DNA of 64,000 bases from Lactiplantibacillus mudanjiangensis (GCF_005405385.1 NZ_BJDY01000006.1:62001-126000), one strand, 5' to 3'; positions 17,691 to 29,343 are shown, numbered from the stretch's first letter. The notes: a model not told the origin generated them from the sequence alone. A program made the numbers and translations.

Positions 17691-18604
17691 CCTTGCACCT
17701 CCGCAATCAGTGCTTGCAAGCTACTGATTCCATAGTGATCCATCGCGGCTGGCAAACCAGCGATGATATCGGTACAAGCCGTTGGATTGCCATAAGTGGC
17801 CGCACCAACTTCAACAGCATTCGCACCCGCTAGATAGAATTCCAAGACGTCTTCTGGTGTGAAGACGCCCCCAACCCCAATGATTGGCAATTTCGTTTGT
17901 TGCCGGACCTCATGAATCATGCGCACCGCTAATGGATGAATCGCCTTACCTGACAAGCCGCCAGTACCGTGGGCCAAGATGGGCTGGCGCGTCTTTAAAT
18001 CAATCCCCATCCCGGTCAACGTGTTAATCATCGTTAAGCCACTGGCACCACCCGCTTCGGCAGCTGCTGCAATGGGAACGATATTCGTCACATTAGGGGT
18101 AAGTTTCATGAAGACCGGCTTATCCACCGCCATCACGATTGCCCGGGTTAAGTTTTCCACCATCGCTGGATCAGTTCCAAACGCTAACCCACCTTGTTCA
18201 ACATTCGGACATGAGATATTGATTTCCAATAATTTCACATTTGGCGCCGCCGCCATTTTAATTGCCACCGTGACATATTCATCAAATGTACTGCCGGCCA
18301 CACTACCGATGATTGGCAAATTGGGGTAACGCGTTGCTAGCCATGGTAATTTTTCAGCCATCACAACATCAATTCCAGGGTTTTTCAAGCCAATCGCATT
18401 TAACCAACCTGCGCTCGTTTCCGCCGTGGTTGGCCGGGCATTGCCGACTTTAGGTGCGGCAGTTGTGGATTTAATGACCAGCCCACCGAGCATCCCCAAA
18501 TCTAATTGACGGGCCATCTCCTGACCATACGCCGCGGTGCCACTTGCTGGCATCACTGGATTATCTAACTTAACACCTGCTAAATCAACGGTTAATCGTC
18601 CCAT
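17687..18604 (-). CDS. pyrD: Dihydroorotate dehydrogenase, class IB-type catalytic subunit
   Basis: PyrD oxidises dihydroorotate to orotate with FMN. The 305-residue protein has the class I signature LLEINISCPNVEQGG with catalytic Cys at about 132, and the FMN-phosphate loop IIGVGGV...AGANAVEVGAA. Class IB enzymes normally pair with PyrK, the Fe-S/FAD subunit that hands electrons to NAD; no pyrK lies in this operon. Either PyrK is elsewhere, another acceptor is used, or the enzyme behaves like class IA. It sits 11 nt after carB. Confidence 0.92.
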   Translation of the reverse strand: MGRLTVDLAGVKLDNPVMPASGTAAYGQEMARQLDLGMLGGLVIKSTTAAPKVGNARPTTAETSAGWLNAIGLKNPGIDVVMAEKLPWLATRYPNLPIIGSVAGSTFDEYVTVAIKMAAAPNVKLLEINISCPNVEQGGLAFGTDPAMVENLTRAIVMAVDKPVFMKLTPNVTNIVPIAAAAEAGGASGLTMINTLTGMGIDLKTRQPILAHGTGGLSGKAIHPLAVRMIHEVRQQTKLPIIGVGGVFTPEDVLEFYLAGANAVEVGAATYGNPTACTDIIAGLPAAMDHYGISSLQALIAEVQG

Positions 18605-18615
18605 GTTTGCGCCTC

Positions 18616-21600
18616 CTATAATGCTTGTGTGACAAATGATTGTGATTCTAAGACTTGTAAGATCGCCGCGACGGTATCGAGGGCCGTAAACAATGGCACC
18701 CCATGAGCAATCGAGGTATTTCGAATCAGCGCCCCATCATCGGCCGCATGATCCTCATCAGATACCGTGTTAATCACCACTTGAATCTGGCCAGCTTCCA
18801 TTTGATGTAACAAGTCATGTTCACCGGTTGCCACCTTATCGACAACTTGCACGGCTAAGTCATGATCGGCCAAATAAGTCGCCGTTCCACTCGTCGCCAA
18901 CAATTGATAACCCAAGTTGTAGAATCGTTGCGCGAGTTTCAATGCTTCTGGTTTATCCTCATCGCGAACTGTGATCAACACATGACCATGGGCAGGCACA
19001 TGTAATTTAGCCGCTTCAAAGGCTTTATACAATGCCTTAGCCATCGTTTGATCACTCCCCATGACTTCCCCAGTCGACTTCATTTCAGGTCCAAGCAAAC
19101 TATCGACTTGGTTGAGTTTTGAGAAAGAGAAGACCGGCGCTTTAACATGCACTAATGGTCCTGGTTGAACTAAGCCCGTTTCGAAGCCTTGACTCGCTAA
19201 ACTTTCGCCTAAGATGACCCGCGTTGCTACTTGGGCCATCGCAATCCCAGTGACCTTGCTTAAGAATGGCACCGTCCGACTAGCGCGTGGATTCACTTCA
19301 ATGACATAAACTTGTTCGTCATGAATGACAAACTGAATATTCATCATCCCAACACAGTTTAAGGTCAATGCTAGTTGTTGTGTGTATTGCACAATTTGTT
19401 GTTGCACGGCTGTGGATAACGATTGTGGTGGATAAACCGCCATTGAATCTCCCGAGTGAACCCCAGCTCGTTCGATGTGTTCCATAATGCCCGGAATTAA
19501 GACCGTTTTCCCATCACAAATGGCATCCACTTCACATTCCTTACCGACCAAATACCGGTCAATAAGTACCGGATGGTCATGTGACACTTGTACCGCGTTA
19601 TGCATGTAGTAATCAAGATCCGCGCGTTTCTTGACAATTTCCATCGCCCGACCACCTAACACATAACTAGGCCGAACCAGAACGGGATAGCCTAATTTGT
19701 CGGCAATCGTTAACGCGGTCGCTTCGTCACTAGCCGTATCCCCGGCTGGTTGGGGAATATTTAAACTTTTAATGACTTGATCAAATTCATCACGATCTTC
19801 GGCCCGGTCGACATCGTCAACACTTGTACCCAAGATTTTCACACCATGTGCGGCTAGCGGGGCGGCTAAGTTAATCGCCGTTTGTCCACCGAACTGTACG
19901 ATCACCCCGAGTGGTTGTTCAAGATCAATCACATTGAGAACATCTTCTAAGGTCAATGGTTCAAAGTACAATTTGTCCGAAATCGAGAAGTCAGTTGAGA
20001 CGGTTTCTGGATTACTGTTCATGATAATCGCTTCGTAACCCGCCTTTTGTAAGGCTTTAACCGAATGCACCGTGGCGTAATCGAATTCGACCCCTTGTCC
20101 AATTCGAATGGGACCCGAACCAAGCACTAACACCGATGGTCGGTCGCTCACTTGGCTTTCGTTTTCAAACTCATAAGTCCCATAATAATAAGGTGTCGTT
20201 GATGCGAACTCACCGGCACACGTATCCACCATTTTATACACAGGCTGTAAATCGTGTGCTGTTCGGAATTGACGCACCGTATCCGCAGTCTCATTCCAGA
20301 AATCCGCGACCGTCGCATCAGCAAAGCCGTTACGCTTAGCCGTCGTTAAGACCGCTAAATCATCGGGATGAGCTTGTAGATCTTGTTCTAATTCAATAAC
20401 GTGTAACAACTTATCCAGGAAGAACACATTAATTTTCGTAATCTCAGCAAGTTCTTCAATTTGATAGCCGCGCCGAATCGCTTCGGCTAGATAGAAGAGC
20501 CGATCATCTTGCGCATGAATAAGTTTGTCGCTCAATGTATCGTCATCCACCTGAGCCAATGCTGGTTCATTCAAATAAGTAACCCCAATTTCGAGGGAGC
20601 GTACGGCTTTTAGTGTGGCCTCTTCAATATTACGGCCAATCGCCATGACTTCCCCTGTCGCTTTCATCTGCGTGCCTAAACGCCGATCTGCATGGGTAAA
20701 CTTATCAAACGGCCAGCGTGGAATCTTGCAAACCACATAGTCCAACGCTGGTTCAAATTCGGCAAAAGTCGTCCCCGTCACCGGATTTTTGATTTCGTCT
20801 AAATGTAAGCCTACCGCAATTTTAGCCGCCATCTTGGCAATCGGATAGCCGGTCGCTTTAGAGGCTAAAGCTGATGAGCGACTCACCCGCGGATTCACTT
20901 CAATAATGTAATAGTTAAAACTGTTTGGATCTAACGCGAGCTGGACGTTACAGCCCCCTTCAATCTTCAACGCGCGAATAATCTTCAAAGCCGCATCCCG
21001 TAACATTTGAACTTCACGATCTGCCAAGGTTTGCACCGGTGCATACACGATTGAATCCCCAGTATGAATGCCGACCGGATCAAAGTTTTCCATGTTGCAG
21101 ACCACCATCGCGTTATCAGCGGCATCGCGCATCACTTCAAATTCAATTTCTTTGTAGCCCGCAATACTTTGTTCAATCAGAACTTGCGTGACTGGTGATA
21201 ATGACAACCCATTTTCTGCAATCGTGGCGAGGTCTTGCGCGTTTTCCGCAATCCCTCCGCCGGTGCCCCCCATGGTAAAGGCTGGCCGTACAATCACGGG
21301 ATATCCGGTTTTTTCGGCAAAATCCAACGCTTCTTGCGTGGTTCGCGCAATCCCAGAAGCCGGCACCGGTTCACCCAATTGTTCCATCAAAGCCTTAAAT
21401 TGTTCACGATCTTCGGCTTGATCAATCGCACTCAACTTAGTGCCGAGGAGTTCAATAGCCAAATCTTTTAAAATACCAGAATCGGCAAGTTCCATTGCCA
21501 TATTCAACCCTTGCTGCCCACCCAATGTTGGTAAAATGGCATCCGGTTGTTCTTTACGTAAGATCTGTGAGACGAATTCTAACGTGATGGGTTCCAAGTA

Positions 21601-21792
21601 AACGTGATCGGCAATTTCACGATCAGTCATAATCGTCGCTGGATTGGAGTTCACCAAGACGACTTCGTAACCAAGTTCCTTTAACGCTAAACAAGCTTGG
21701 GTGCCTGAGTAGTCAAATTCAGCGGCTTGCCCAATAATAATGGGGCCAGAACCAATGACCATGATCTTATGAATATCTGTCCGTTTAGGCAT
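18616..21792 (-). CDS. carB: Carbamoyl-phosphate synthase large subunit
   Basis: The 1058-residue protein is the full-length synthetase, with two homologous ATP-grasp halves. [23 protein letters not shown] begins the first half and [24 protein letters not shown] the second. A C-terminal MGS-like regulatory domain ([18 protein letters not shown]...) follows. It makes carbamoyl phosphate from ammonia delivered by CarA, bicarbonate and 2 ATP. Placement in the pyr operon marks it as the pyrimidine-controlled enzyme (pyrAb of L. plantarum). It overlaps the carA end by 8 nt. Confidence 0.95.
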   Translation of the reverse strand: MPKRTDIHKIMVIGSGPIIIGQAAEFDYSGTQACLALKELGYEVVLVNSNPATIMTDREIADHVYLEPITLEFVSQILRKEQPDAILPTLGGQQGLNMAMELADSGILKDLAIELLGTKLSAIDQAEDREQFKALMEQLGEPVPASGIARTTQEALDFAEKTGYPVIVRPAFTMGGTGGGIAENAQDLATIAENGLSLSPVTQVLIEQSIAGYKEIEFEVMRDAADNAMVVCNMENFDPVGIHTGDSIVYAPVQTLADREVQMLRDAALKIIRALKIEGGCNVQLALDPNSFNYYIIEVNPRVSRSSALASKATGYPIAKMAAKIAVGLHLDEIKNPVTGTTFAEFEPALDYVVCKIPRWPFDKFTHADRRLGTQMKATGEVMAIGRNIEEATLKAVRSLEIGVTYLNEPALAQVDDDTLSDKLIHAQDDRLFYLAEAIRRGYQIEELAEITKINVFFLDKLLHVIELEQDLQAHPDDLAVLTTAKRNGFADATVADFWNETADTVRQFRTAHDLQPVYKMVDTCAGEFASTTPYYYGTYEFENESQVSDRPSVLVLGSGPIRIGQGVEFDYATVHSVKALQKAGYEAIIMNSNPETVSTDFSISDKLYFEPLTLEDVLNVIDLEQPLGVIVQFGGQTAINLAAPLAAHGVKILGTSVDDVDRAEDRDEFDQVIKSLNIPQPAGDTASDEATALTIADKLGYPVLVRPSYVLGGRAMEIVKKRADLDYYMHNAVQVSHDHPVLIDRYLVGKECEVDAICDGKTVLIPGIMEHIERAGVHSGDSMAVYPPQSLSTAVQQQIVQYTQQLALTLNCVGMMNIQFVIHDEQVYVIEVNPRASRTVPFLSKVTGIAMAQVATRVILGESLASQGFETGLVQPGPLVHVKAPVFSFSKLNQVDSLLGPEMKSTGEVMGSDQTMAKALYKAFEAAKLHVPAHGHVLITVRDEDKPEALKLAQRFYNLGYQLLATSGTATYLADHDLAVQVVDKVATGEHDLLHQMEAGQIQVVINTVSDEDHAADDGALIRNTSIAHGVPLFTALDTVAAILQVLESQSFVTQAL

Positions 21793-22879
21793 TGAATGAG
21801 CTTCCTTTCCGTTCAGCTTGGTGGGCTGTCATTAAATCAATAAATTCGTCAAAAATATGATCGGCATCATGTGGACCAGGGGCCGCATCAGGATGATACT
21901 GCACTGAAAAGGCTGGATAACGGCGATGACGGACACCTTCAACCGTGCCATCGTTAATTTCTTCATGGGTGAGCAACAAGTCGGTCTCGGCTAATGATTC
22001 ACGATCAACCGCGTAACCATGGTTTTGCGATGTAAAGTCAATCCGGCCAGTGGCAATTTCACGAACCGGATGATTAAAGCCGCGATGACCGAACTTCATC
22101 TTAAATGTATCTGCACCGTTGGCTAAGGCAAACAATTGGTGACCTAAGCAAATCCCAAATAAAGGCACTTGTTGTTCAACTTCACGAATCATGGTTAAGG
22201 CTGCCGGTACAGCCTTCGGATCACCAGGGCCATTGGTTAGCATCACCCCATCAGGATTCAAGGCCATAATTTGACCAGCCGTGGCATTATATGGCAACAC
22301 CGTTAAATTACAGTGGCGTTTAGCCAGTTCACGCAAGATGGAGTGTTTCAAGCCAAAGTCAACGACTACGACGTTTGGACCAGTTGCCGGATTGGGATAA
22401 GCATTGCTCGTTGAACTTTCAGCGACGACCGCTTGATTGAGAACCGTTGCTTGTAATTGTGAGACTGTATCCGGTTTGACCTCGTCGACAATCGTCGCTT
22501 TCATCGCCCCAACTTCACGAATATGTTTCGTCACCGCCCGGGTATCAATATCGGCAATCCCCGGAATCCCATTTTGCTTCAAGTAATCATCTAAGGATTG
22601 TTCACTACGCCAATTGCTGGCACGGCGAGCGAGTTCATGGACAACCACCCCTTTACACGTTGGCGTGATCGATTCATGATCATCACGATTAATCCCATAA
22701 TTACCGATTAACGGATAGGTAAACATGAGGATTTCACCGTTATACGATTGATCGGTAATCGATTCTTGATAGCCGCTCATCCCGGTATTAAAAACCAATT
22801 CACCAATTGTGGCGCTAGGTGCGCCAAAACCAGTTCCCGGATAAACCGCCCCATCTGCTAAAACTAAATATCGTTGCAT
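21785..22879 (-). CDS. carA: Carbamoyl-phosphate synthase small (glutaminase) subunit
   Basis: The 364-residue subunit has an N-terminal CPSase_sm domain and a C-terminal class I glutamine amidotransferase. The nucleophile lies in [15 protein letters not shown] (Cys about 243), with the downstream His-Glu in [12 protein letters not shown]. It releases ammonia from glutamine for CarB. It begins 5 nt after pyrC with AAAGGAA upstream. Confidence 0.95.
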   Translation of the reverse strand: MQRYLVLADGAVYPGTGFGAPSATIGELVFNTGMSGYQESITDQSYNGEILMFTYPLIGNYGINRDDHESITPTCKGVVVHELARRASNWRSEQSLDDYLKQNGIPGIADIDTRAVTKHIREVGAMKATIVDEVKPDTVSQLQATVLNQAVVAESSTSNAYPNPATGPNVVVVDFGLKHSILRELAKRHCNLTVLPYNATAGQIMALNPDGVMLTNGPGDPKAVPAALTMIREVEQQVPLFGICLGHQLFALANGADTFKMKFGHRGFNHPVREIATGRIDFTSQNHGYAVDRESLAETDLLLTHEEINDGTVEGVRHRRYPAFSVQYHPDAAPGPHDADHIFDEFIDLMTAHQAERKGSSFNA

Positions 22880-22884
22880 GTTGG

Positions 22885-24168
22885 TTATTCCTTTCCGTAA
22901 ACGACTTGACCGTCAACTAACGTCATCAACACTTGACCATAGACTTGCCAGCCAATAAATGGTGAATTATGTCCTTTAGATAACATCTGATCCGCTTTAA
23001 TTTCATAGGCGTGATCAAGATCGATAATGGCTAAATCGGCTGGTTCACCAACTTCTAAACACCCCGCATGGTGTAAACCGAACAGTTGGGCTGGCTTGGT
23101 ACTCATTAAGTCAATCAATTGACTAAGTGTTAACAATCGCGTTTTTACAAACGTCGTATACATCGTGGCAAACGCGGTTTCTAACCCGGTAATTCCAAAG
23201 GCCGCGGTCTTCATTGACCCGGACTTTTGCGCATCTGTATGTGGCGCATGGTCGGTCGCAATCATATCGATCGTCCCATCTAACAACCCGGCAATTAAAG
23301 CCGCTCGATCTTTAGGTGAACGTAACGGTGGATTCATTTTTAACATTGGATTATCCATCGTGATATCTTCATCGGTTAAGAGCAAATGGTGTGGGGCGAC
23401 TTCACAAGTGACGTTGATGCCCGCTTGTTTAGCAGCGCGCACAATTTGTACACTTTCCGCAGTTGAAACGTGACAAACATGGTAATGCACGCCACTGGCC
23501 TGAGCTAACAACACATCCCGTGCTAATTGGGCGGATTCCGACACGTTGCTAATCCCTGGTAGCCCTAGTCGCTCGGCTACCGGACCGGCATTCATCACAC
23601 CGTCACCTTTCAATGCAGCATCTTCAACATGCGCTGCTAAAGGTAGGCCAACTTTAGCGGCCGCCACCATCGCTTGATACATCGTATTGGCCGTTTGCAC
23701 CCCACTACCATCGTTACTAACCGCAAAAGCGCCGGCTTGCTTAACACCATCAAAGTCAACGAGGGTTTCACTGGTTCGATCTTTGGTGATGCTAGCGTAC
23801 TGGGCCACATGGACATGCGCCTTTTGCGCATTCTGGGCGACCATCAACGCCACTTTTTCCGGCGTATCTGGCACCGGTTCAACATTGGGCATGGCGCCAA
23901 TCGTGGTAAACCCACCATGAGCAGCGGCCATCGTCCCAGTCGCAATCGTCTCTTTATCTGTTAATCCAGGTTCACGTAAATGGACATGGACATCAACGAG
24001 TCCAGGCGTGACAAAATGTTGGTCAGCACAAATGACATGATCAGCTGGTCCATATTGCGTGTGTAAGTCATGACCAATCGCTAAGATCTTGCCATCCTTG
24101 ACCAAAATGTCTTTGACCGTTAATTGCCCAGCTACTAATATCTTGGCATCTTTAATTAAAGTTGACAT
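22885..24168 (-). CDS. pyrC: Dihydroorotase
   Basis: The enzyme cyclises carbamoyl aspartate. It has 427 residues, the type I length. The metal motif is [11 protein letters not shown] (about 60-70), followed by [23 protein letters not shown] and the catalytic IATDHAPHT near 304-312. The ATG at 24168 has AGGAGG 6 nt upstream and overlaps the pyrB end by 17 nt, suggesting translational coupling. Confidence 0.95.
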   Translation of the reverse strand: MSTLIKDAKILVAGQLTVKDILVKDGKILAIGHDLHTQYGPADHVICADQHFVTPGLVDVHVHLREPGLTDKETIATGTMAAAHGGFTTIGAMPNVEPVPDTPEKVALMVAQNAQKAHVHVAQYASITKDRTSETLVDFDGVKQAGAFAVSNDGSGVQTANTMYQAMVAAAKVGLPLAAHVEDAALKGDGVMNAGPVAERLGLPGISNVSESAQLARDVLLAQASGVHYHVCHVSTAESVQIVRAAKQAGINVTCEVAPHHLLLTDEDITMDNPMLKMNPPLRSPKDRAALIAGLLDGTIDMIATDHAPHTDAQKSGSMKTAAFGITGLETAFATMYTTFVKTRLLTLSQLIDLMSTKPAQLFGLHHAGCLEVGEPADLAIIDLDHAYEIKADQMLSKGHNSPFIGWQVYGQVLMTLVDGQVVYGKE

Positions 24169-25108
24169 GGGTAGCCTCCTCGAGTTGACGTGCATCCAAT
24201 AAACCGCGTTGCCCTAATAAATGGGCGACCATCGCCATTCGCACATACATGCCGTTGGTCATTTGTTGAAAGATCCGTGATTGCGGTGCTTCGACTAGTT
24301 CACTAGCAAGCTCAACCCCACGATTGACCGGCGCTGGATGCATGATAATTGCCTGCTTGGGCATTTTTGCGGCGCGCGCAACCGTCAAACCATACTGCTG
24401 ATGATAGGCTTGCGCATCAAAAGCTGCATTTTTAGCTTGTGGCAACCGTTCATGTTGTACCCGTAATAACATCATGACATCCATCTCGCCGACTAACTCA
24501 TCGAGCGGCCGATATTCACCGTAAGCGGTAAATTCTGGTTGCATCCAAGCTTCAGGTCCACTAAAGAAGACTTGTGCACCTAGTTGTGTCAATAACGCCA
24601 TATTTGACCGTGCCACGCGTGAATGTGCCAAATCCCCAACAATCGCAATCTTCAAACCGTCAAAGTGACCGAATTCTTCATAAATGGTCAACATGTCAAG
24701 CAATGATTGTGATGGATGTTGGCCGCTGCCGTCGCCGGCATTAATCAAGCTGATTGGCATTTCGGCTGCCAGCAAGTCTTGATAATAATTGTCTTCAGGA
24801 TGACGAATCACTGCCAAATCCACACCAATCGCTTGAATCGTTTTGAGCGTATCTAACAAACTTTCGCCTTTCGTCACCGAACTGGTTCTAGGGTCAAAAG
24901 GAATCACCTGTAAGCCTAACCGCCGTTCAGCCATTTCAAAACTGGTATGTGTCCGCGTACTATTTTCAAAGAATAAGTTCATTGCAAAGGCCGGTCGGTT
25001 CAATGTCACCGTTAATCCGCGCTTAAAGGCTTGCGCTAGCCGAATAAAATAAGTCACATCTTCATTAGTTAATTGGTCAACACTCACGAGATCATTCGTT
25101 GCTTGCAT
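24152..25108 (-). CDS. pyrB: Aspartate carbamoyltransferase catalytic subunit
   Basis: PyrB joins carbamoyl phosphate and aspartate, the committed step of UMP synthesis. The 318-residue protein carries the carbamoyl-phosphate motif [19 protein letters not shown] and the [17 protein letters not shown] motif. It is a PyrB without PyrI. The ATG at 25108 is chosen because AAGGAG lies 12 nt upstream; an in-frame upstream ATG at 25141 lies next to the attenuator T-run and has no RBS. A PyrR-type attenuator precedes it. Confidence 0.92.
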   Translation of the reverse strand: MQATNDLVSVDQLTNEDVTYFIRLAQAFKRGLTVTLNRPAFAMNLFFENSTRTHTSFEMAERRLGLQVIPFDPRTSSVTKGESLLDTLKTIQAIGVDLAVIRHPEDNYYQDLLAAEMPISLINAGDGSGQHPSQSLLDMLTIYEEFGHFDGLKIAIVGDLAHSRVARSNMALLTQLGAQVFFSGPEAWMQPEFTAYGEYRPLDELVGEMDVMMLLRVQHERLPQAKNAAFDAQAYHQQYGLTVARAAKMPKQAIIMHPAPVNRGVELASELVEAPQSRIFQQMTNGMYVRMAMVAHLLGQRGLLDARQLEEATHVNFN

Positions 25109-25142
25109 GTTGTTCGTCGTCTCCTTTTGATTTTTTTCCAAA

Positions 25143-25237
25143 GAAAAAAGTCTAGCTCCTGCAAATTGCTTGCAAAGAGGCTAGACTCCGATTAAACGAC
25201 CACGCATGGTCAAACCGTTTTGTTCCTCTCTGGAAAC
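25143..25237 (-). promoter_or_regulatory. PyrR attenuator between pyrR and pyrB
   Basis: In the transcript the PyrR-binding loop TCCAGAGAGG (plus 22 nt of stem, plus strand 25222-25237) matches the UCCNGNGAGG core. It is followed by the terminator GTCTAGCCTC...GGAGCTAGAC with a T-run (25143-25188). UMP-bound PyrR would stabilise the loop and allow termination before pyrB. Confidence 0.85.
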
Positions 25238-25260
25238 AATTAAATGGTTAATTTTCAGTT

Positions 25261-25821
<561 letters not shown>

Positions 25822-25845
25822 TTAGTGACCACCGGGAGAATTTTG

Positions 25846-25926
25846 AAAAAAAGAGTCTCCCGTTTTTCCTGCGAAAAGCGTGGGAGACTCCTAATTAACC
25901 GTTCCCCTTGTTAGCCTCACAGGACT
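25846..25926 (-). promoter_or_regulatory. PyrR attenuator in the pyr leader
   Basis: The transcript holds AGTCCTGTGAGGCT (25913-25926), an exact ARUCCNGNGAGGYU PyrR box. It precedes the terminator GGAGTCTCCC...GGGAGACTC with a seven-T run (25846-25890). Confidence 0.92.
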
Positions 25927-25955
25927 AAGTTAAAGGTGCTTGTCTGATTGCAATC

Positions 25956-25984
25956 AGTGTACCCAAATATCGAATCAGTGTCAA
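25956..25984 (-). promoter_or_regulatory. pyr operon promoter
   Basis: On the minus strand a perfect -35 TTGACA (25979-25984) is followed after 17 bp by TACACT (25956-25961). The predicted start is near 25949, giving a leader of about 150 nt that contains the attenuator. Confidence 0.85.
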
Positions 25985-26075
25985 GGACAGATTTTATTGA
26001 CGCAATTAGACCACTTATTTCATATTATTTTAATCTATTTTTCATTTAATTATAGTCAAACTGCCAAATTATCGG

Positions 26076-26081
26076 TATACT
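26076..26081 (+). promoter_or_regulatory. -10 box of the PucR-type gene
   Basis: TATACT is preceded after 17 bp by TAGTCA (26053-26058), a 4/6 match to the -35 consensus. Confidence 0.5.
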
Positions 26082-26118
26082 ACTTGTGAAAGATAACCAA
26101 TTTTTAGGAGGCCTCATC

Positions 26119-27708
26119 ATGCATCTACAAACTTTATTACAACTGCCATCAATGCAAAAAATGCGGGTAATTGCAGGTGAACGCGGCCTCAATCGAGAAA
26201 TTAATAATATCGGGATGATTGAATCACCCGATATCGCGAGTTATTTAACTGCCCATCAATTTCTCATTACCAATGGCTATCCTTTCATTAACACGACGAC
26301 TAATCCATTAACTTTAATTAAAGCCATGCATCAAGCCAACTGTGCGGGATTGGGATTTAAGGACCGCCGCTATGTTGACCATTTACCTAGCGACGTCTTA
26401 GCACTAGCTGACGACCTCAACTTTCCCATTATTGTGACCCCCGCTGATGAGTTGATTTCAGAAACCATGCGCAAGATGCTCACGGTGATTTTAAACTCAC
26501 AAACGGCCGAACTGAGTCATATCGTGGCCGTTAACCAGACGTTAGCTGATCTACTCATTAAAGATCCTGCTGACACCACCGTTTTAAATAAATGTACAGA
26601 ATTGATTGGTCACCCCCTATTTTTGATGGATAGCCATTTCCGCGTGGTCAGTGCGTCCAAAGACCTACCGATGACGCGCAGTGCCCTCACCGACTTTTTA
26701 CGCAATCAAACACAAATTGATTATTTCAACTTACATACCCCCACAACAGTGGCCTACAATCGTGATCAACTCACGATCATGCCACTATTTTCGGCGTACA
26801 AAGAAAATAAAGCGTTTGTCGGTATGCTGAATTTAGATGCTGACAACTCGACCGATCAAATGTTGGCGCAAGTCGTTTTAAACTCGCTCAGTTTCGTGAA
26901 TAGTCGTGTTGATATGTTAAATGAATCGGCTTTTCGGAATCAAAGTGGTTTTTACTTGAACGTGATGGATGGTGGTATTTCTAACGAACTCGTCAATAAG
27001 ACGCTTAAAGCACGCGGCATCGAGCCCACCACTAAATTTCATTGTGCAACCATTCTCGTCACCACCCATCAGCAAACTCTACTCAGTAATCGATTATTAG
27101 AGCAAGTGCAACAACTGACACTGTGGTTCATTAAAGAACATCAAGCTAAAGTCATTGCGTTCTCGCTCAAGCAGCAACTGGTCTTACTGATCAATGATGA
27201 CCAAGATGCGCAGCACTTCTTGGCAGCTCTAGTGAACTTTATTCAACCAAGACTGGATAAACAGGCCCGCTTAATCGCCGGTTATAGCTACTCAACATTA
27301 CCGTTAACCGAGCTGGCAACGATTTATAATGAAGCCGCCGAAGCCTTAGCACTCAGCAAAAATAGCCCCCATGCCATTACGATCTATCGGCCAAAATATG
27401 TAAAAGAATTAATCTCGTTAATTCCTAGCAACGAAGCCAAGTCTTTTGTCGAACGGGTCCTTGGCGGCTTAGTCGGCGGTGTCAGTGAGAATGAACAATT
27501 GAACTTGCTTAACACGTTGTACGGCTATTTCTACTATCATCAAAATATCGCCGAGGTGGCCGGACATTTGGCAATTCATCGTAATACTGTCATTTATCGG
27601 TTGAAAAAGGTCGAAAAAATGCTGACACTTAATCTCGATGATCCTGAGCAAACCCAAACTTTGGAGATGGCCGTCTTGCTGTGGCATAATCGGCAAATTC
27701 AAAAGTGA
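26119..27708 (+). CDS. PucR-family transcriptional regulator
   Basis: The protein has 529 residues. Residues about 1-125 are the PucR purine-catabolism-type sensor domain (LQTLLQLPSMQKMRVIAGERGLNREINNIGMIESPDIASYL). A central GAF/GGDEF-like region follows, and the C-terminal helix-turn-helix HTH_30 ends the protein (VAGHLAIHRNTVIYRLKKVEKML, about 482-504). PucR proteins control purine or allantoin use in bacilli, and similar regulators control amino acids or GABA elsewhere. The effector is unknown. AGGAGG lies 6 nt ahead of the chosen ATG. Its place upstream of two purine permeases makes purine uptake the first guess for its target. Confidence 0.85.
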   Translation: MHLQTLLQLPSMQKMRVIAGERGLNREINNIGMIESPDIASYLTAHQFLITNGYPFINTTTNPLTLIKAMHQANCAGLGFKDRRYVDHLPSDVLALADDLNFPIIVTPADELISETMRKMLTVILNSQTAELSHIVAVNQTLADLLIKDPADTTVLNKCTELIGHPLFLMDSHFRVVSASKDLPMTRSALTDFLRNQTQIDYFNLHTPTTVAYNRDQLTIMPLFSAYKENKAFVGMLNLDADNSTDQMLAQVVLNSLSFVNSRVDMLNESAFRNQSGFYLNVMDGGISNELVNKTLKARGIEPTTKFHCATILVTTHQQTLLSNRLLEQVQQLTLWFIKEHQAKVIAFSLKQQLVLLINDDQDAQHFLAALVNFIQPRLDKQARLIAGYSYSTLPLTELATIYNEAAEALALSKNSPHAITIYRPKYVKELISLIPSNEAKSFVERVLGGLVGGVSENEQLNLLNTLYGYFYYHQNIAEVAGHLAIHRNTVIYRLKKVEKMLTLNLDDPEQTQTLEMAVLLWHNRQIQK

Positions 27709-27745
27709 ACGTTTTCATGTCCGTCTTAACAGCTTCTAATGATTT

Positions 27746-27765
27746 CACGAACATTATTTAGTTCG
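27746..27765 (+). promoter_or_regulatory. PurBox-like site upstream of the xanthine permease
   Basis: CACGAACATTA (27746-27756) is identical to the PurBox candidate ahead of purE. It is followed by GTTCG, so CGAAC-N8-GTTCG forms a hyphenated palindrome. It lies about 57 bp upstream of the predicted start point. PurR control is inference. Confidence 0.6.
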
Positions 27766-27772
27766 ATTTCGT

Positions 27773-27801
27773 TTGTATTCGTTTTTCATCTATGTTACGA
27801 T
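27773..27801 (+). promoter_or_regulatory. Promoter of the riboswitch-permease transcript
   Basis: TTGTAT (27773-27778), 17 bp, TACGAT (27796-27801) with an extended TG. The predicted start near 27808 is just ahead of the aptamer. Confidence 0.6.
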
Positions 27802-27823
27802 ATTCCCATTCAAATACGAGTTA

Positions 27824-27930
27824 TTGCCTATATAATGTCATGATATGGATGACGAGTTTCTACCCAGCGCCGTAAACGCTGGACTATAAGCAAACGAGGC
27901 CATCCCGTTTGCCCGGGGTGGCCTTTTTTT
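27824..27930 (+). promoter_or_regulatory. Purine riboswitch, guanine class, with terminator
   Basis: The three-way-junction aptamer (27824-27893) has P1 TTGC..TATA / TATA..GCAA, the junction segments TATAAT, GATATGG and GTTTCTACC, loop CCGTAAA, and the 3' GGACTAT. The base pairing with ligand is C (GAC, not GAU), so guanine, hypoxanthine or xanthine is expected rather than adenine. It is followed by GAGGCCA...TGGCC with a seven-T run (27896-27930). Ligand binding should turn the downstream permease off. Confidence 0.93.
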
Positions 27931-27965
27931 CAGGCAAATTCGCAAAATTGAGGAGGAAGATTTTT

Positions 27966-29303
27966 TTGAAGGAAGTTGTCACTAAGCCAAAAACCTCCAA
28001 CGTCAAAGCGGCGATCTTAGGTTTTCAGCATTTATTAGCCATGTATTCGGGTGACGTGTTAGTCCCACTATTGATTGGGGCGGCACTACATTTTACTCAG
28101 CAACAGTTAACTTATTTAGTCTCCATCGATATTTTCATGTGTGGGATCGCAACCCTCTTGCAATTAAAACGGACTCCTTTAACGGGGATTGGTTTACCAG
28201 TCGTCCTTGGCTGTGCCGTGCAGGCGGTCAATCCGTTAATTGAAATTGGTAAAACTTATGGCCTCGGTGTCATGTACGGGTCCATCATTGGTGCGGGGAT
28301 CTTCATCTTCTTAATTGCCGGCTTATTTTCAAGAATCAAGAATCTCTTTCCACCGGTAGTCACTGGATCGTTAATTACCATTATTGGATTCACATTAATG
28401 CCGGTTGCCTTCCAAAACTTAGGTGGTGGCGATGCCACAGCTAAAGACTTTGGGAACTTGCCGGCATTAGGCGTGGGGTTCTTAACCATTGCCATTATTT
28501 TATTGATTAATGTCTTTGGCCGTGGATTTATTAAATCCGTTGCCATTTTAATTGGGATCTTAGCGGGAACATTATTGGCTGGCGCTTTTGGGATGGTGTC
28601 TTTAAAGCCTGTCGCAGAAGCCAGCTGGTTCCATTTACCAACCCTCTTTTACTTCGGCACACCTCATTTTGAATGGTCATCGATCGTCACAATGATCTTG
28701 GTCTCTTTGACAACGATGGTTGAATCAACGGGGGTCTTCTTTGCCCTTGGTGATATCACTGGTCGCAAAATTGACAGTGACGACTTAAAACGTGGTTATC
28801 GATCAGAAGGTTTGGCAGTCATCTTAGGTGGGCTATTCAACACCTTCCCTTACTCAACCTTCTCAGAAAACGTTGGTGTTTTGCAATTATCAGGTGTCAA
28901 AACTAGAAAACCGATTTATTTTTCAGCCTTCTTCTTAATCGGACTAGGCTTATTGCCAAAAATTGGCGCACTCGCAACGGTTATCCCTGATCCGGTTTTA
29001 GGTGGCGCCATGGTCGTGATGTTCGGAATTGTCGGCGTTCAAGGCATTCGAATGCTCGCCCAAGTTGACTTCCGAAATAACAATAATTTATTGGTCTCAG
29101 CCGTTTCCATCGGTCTAGGATTAGGTGTCACTGTTGAAACCAATATTTTCCAATTCTTACCAGCTGCCTTACAAATCATGTTAAATAATGGGGTTGTGGT
29201 TGGGAGTTTAGCTGCGGTCTTATTGAACCTGCTATTCAATCGCCACACAGTTGAACCGATCGTCGACGAAGAAAGTGTCGGCCTGAATGAAACTGATCAT
29301 TAA
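27966..29303 (+). CDS. NCS2 xanthine/uracil-type permease (PbuX-like)
   Basis: The 445-residue protein has 12-14 hydrophobic segments and the NCS2 hallmarks QHLLAMYSGDVLVPLLIGAAL at the N-terminus and GGLFNTFPYSTFSENVGVLQLSGVKTR in the middle. It is a membrane proton symporter for oxidised purines. The guanine-class riboswitch upstream favours xanthine over uracil. The start is TTG at 27966, with AGGAGG 10 nt upstream; the long upstream in-frame extension overlaps the terminator stem. Confidence 0.85.
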   Translation: MKEVVTKPKTSNVKAAILGFQHLLAMYSGDVLVPLLIGAALHFTQQQLTYLVSIDIFMCGIATLLQLKRTPLTGIGLPVVLGCAVQAVNPLIEIGKTYGLGVMYGSIIGAGIFIFLIAGLFSRIKNLFPPVVTGSLITIIGFTLMPVAFQNLGGGDATAKDFGNLPALGVGFLTIAIILLINVFGRGFIKSVAILIGILAGTLLAGAFGMVSLKPVAEASWFHLPTLFYFGTPHFEWSSIVTMILVSLTTMVESTGVFFALGDITGRKIDSDDLKRGYRSEGLAVILGGLFNTFPYSTFSENVGVLQLSGVKTRKPIYFSAFFLIGLGLLPKIGALATVIPDPVLGGAMVVMFGIVGVQGIRMLAQVDFRNNNNLLVSAVSIGLGLGVTVETNIFQFLPAALQIMLNNGVVVGSLAAVLLNLLFNRHTVEPIVDEESVGLNETDH

Positions 29304-29306
29304 TCT

Positions 29307-29343
29307 AAAAACCAGCGCGGCCACCGGTCGCGCTGGTTTTTTT
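29307..29343 (+). terminator. Terminator after the xanthine-type permease
   Basis: A perfect ACCAGCGCG / CGCGCTGGT stem is followed by seven T. Confidence 0.92.
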
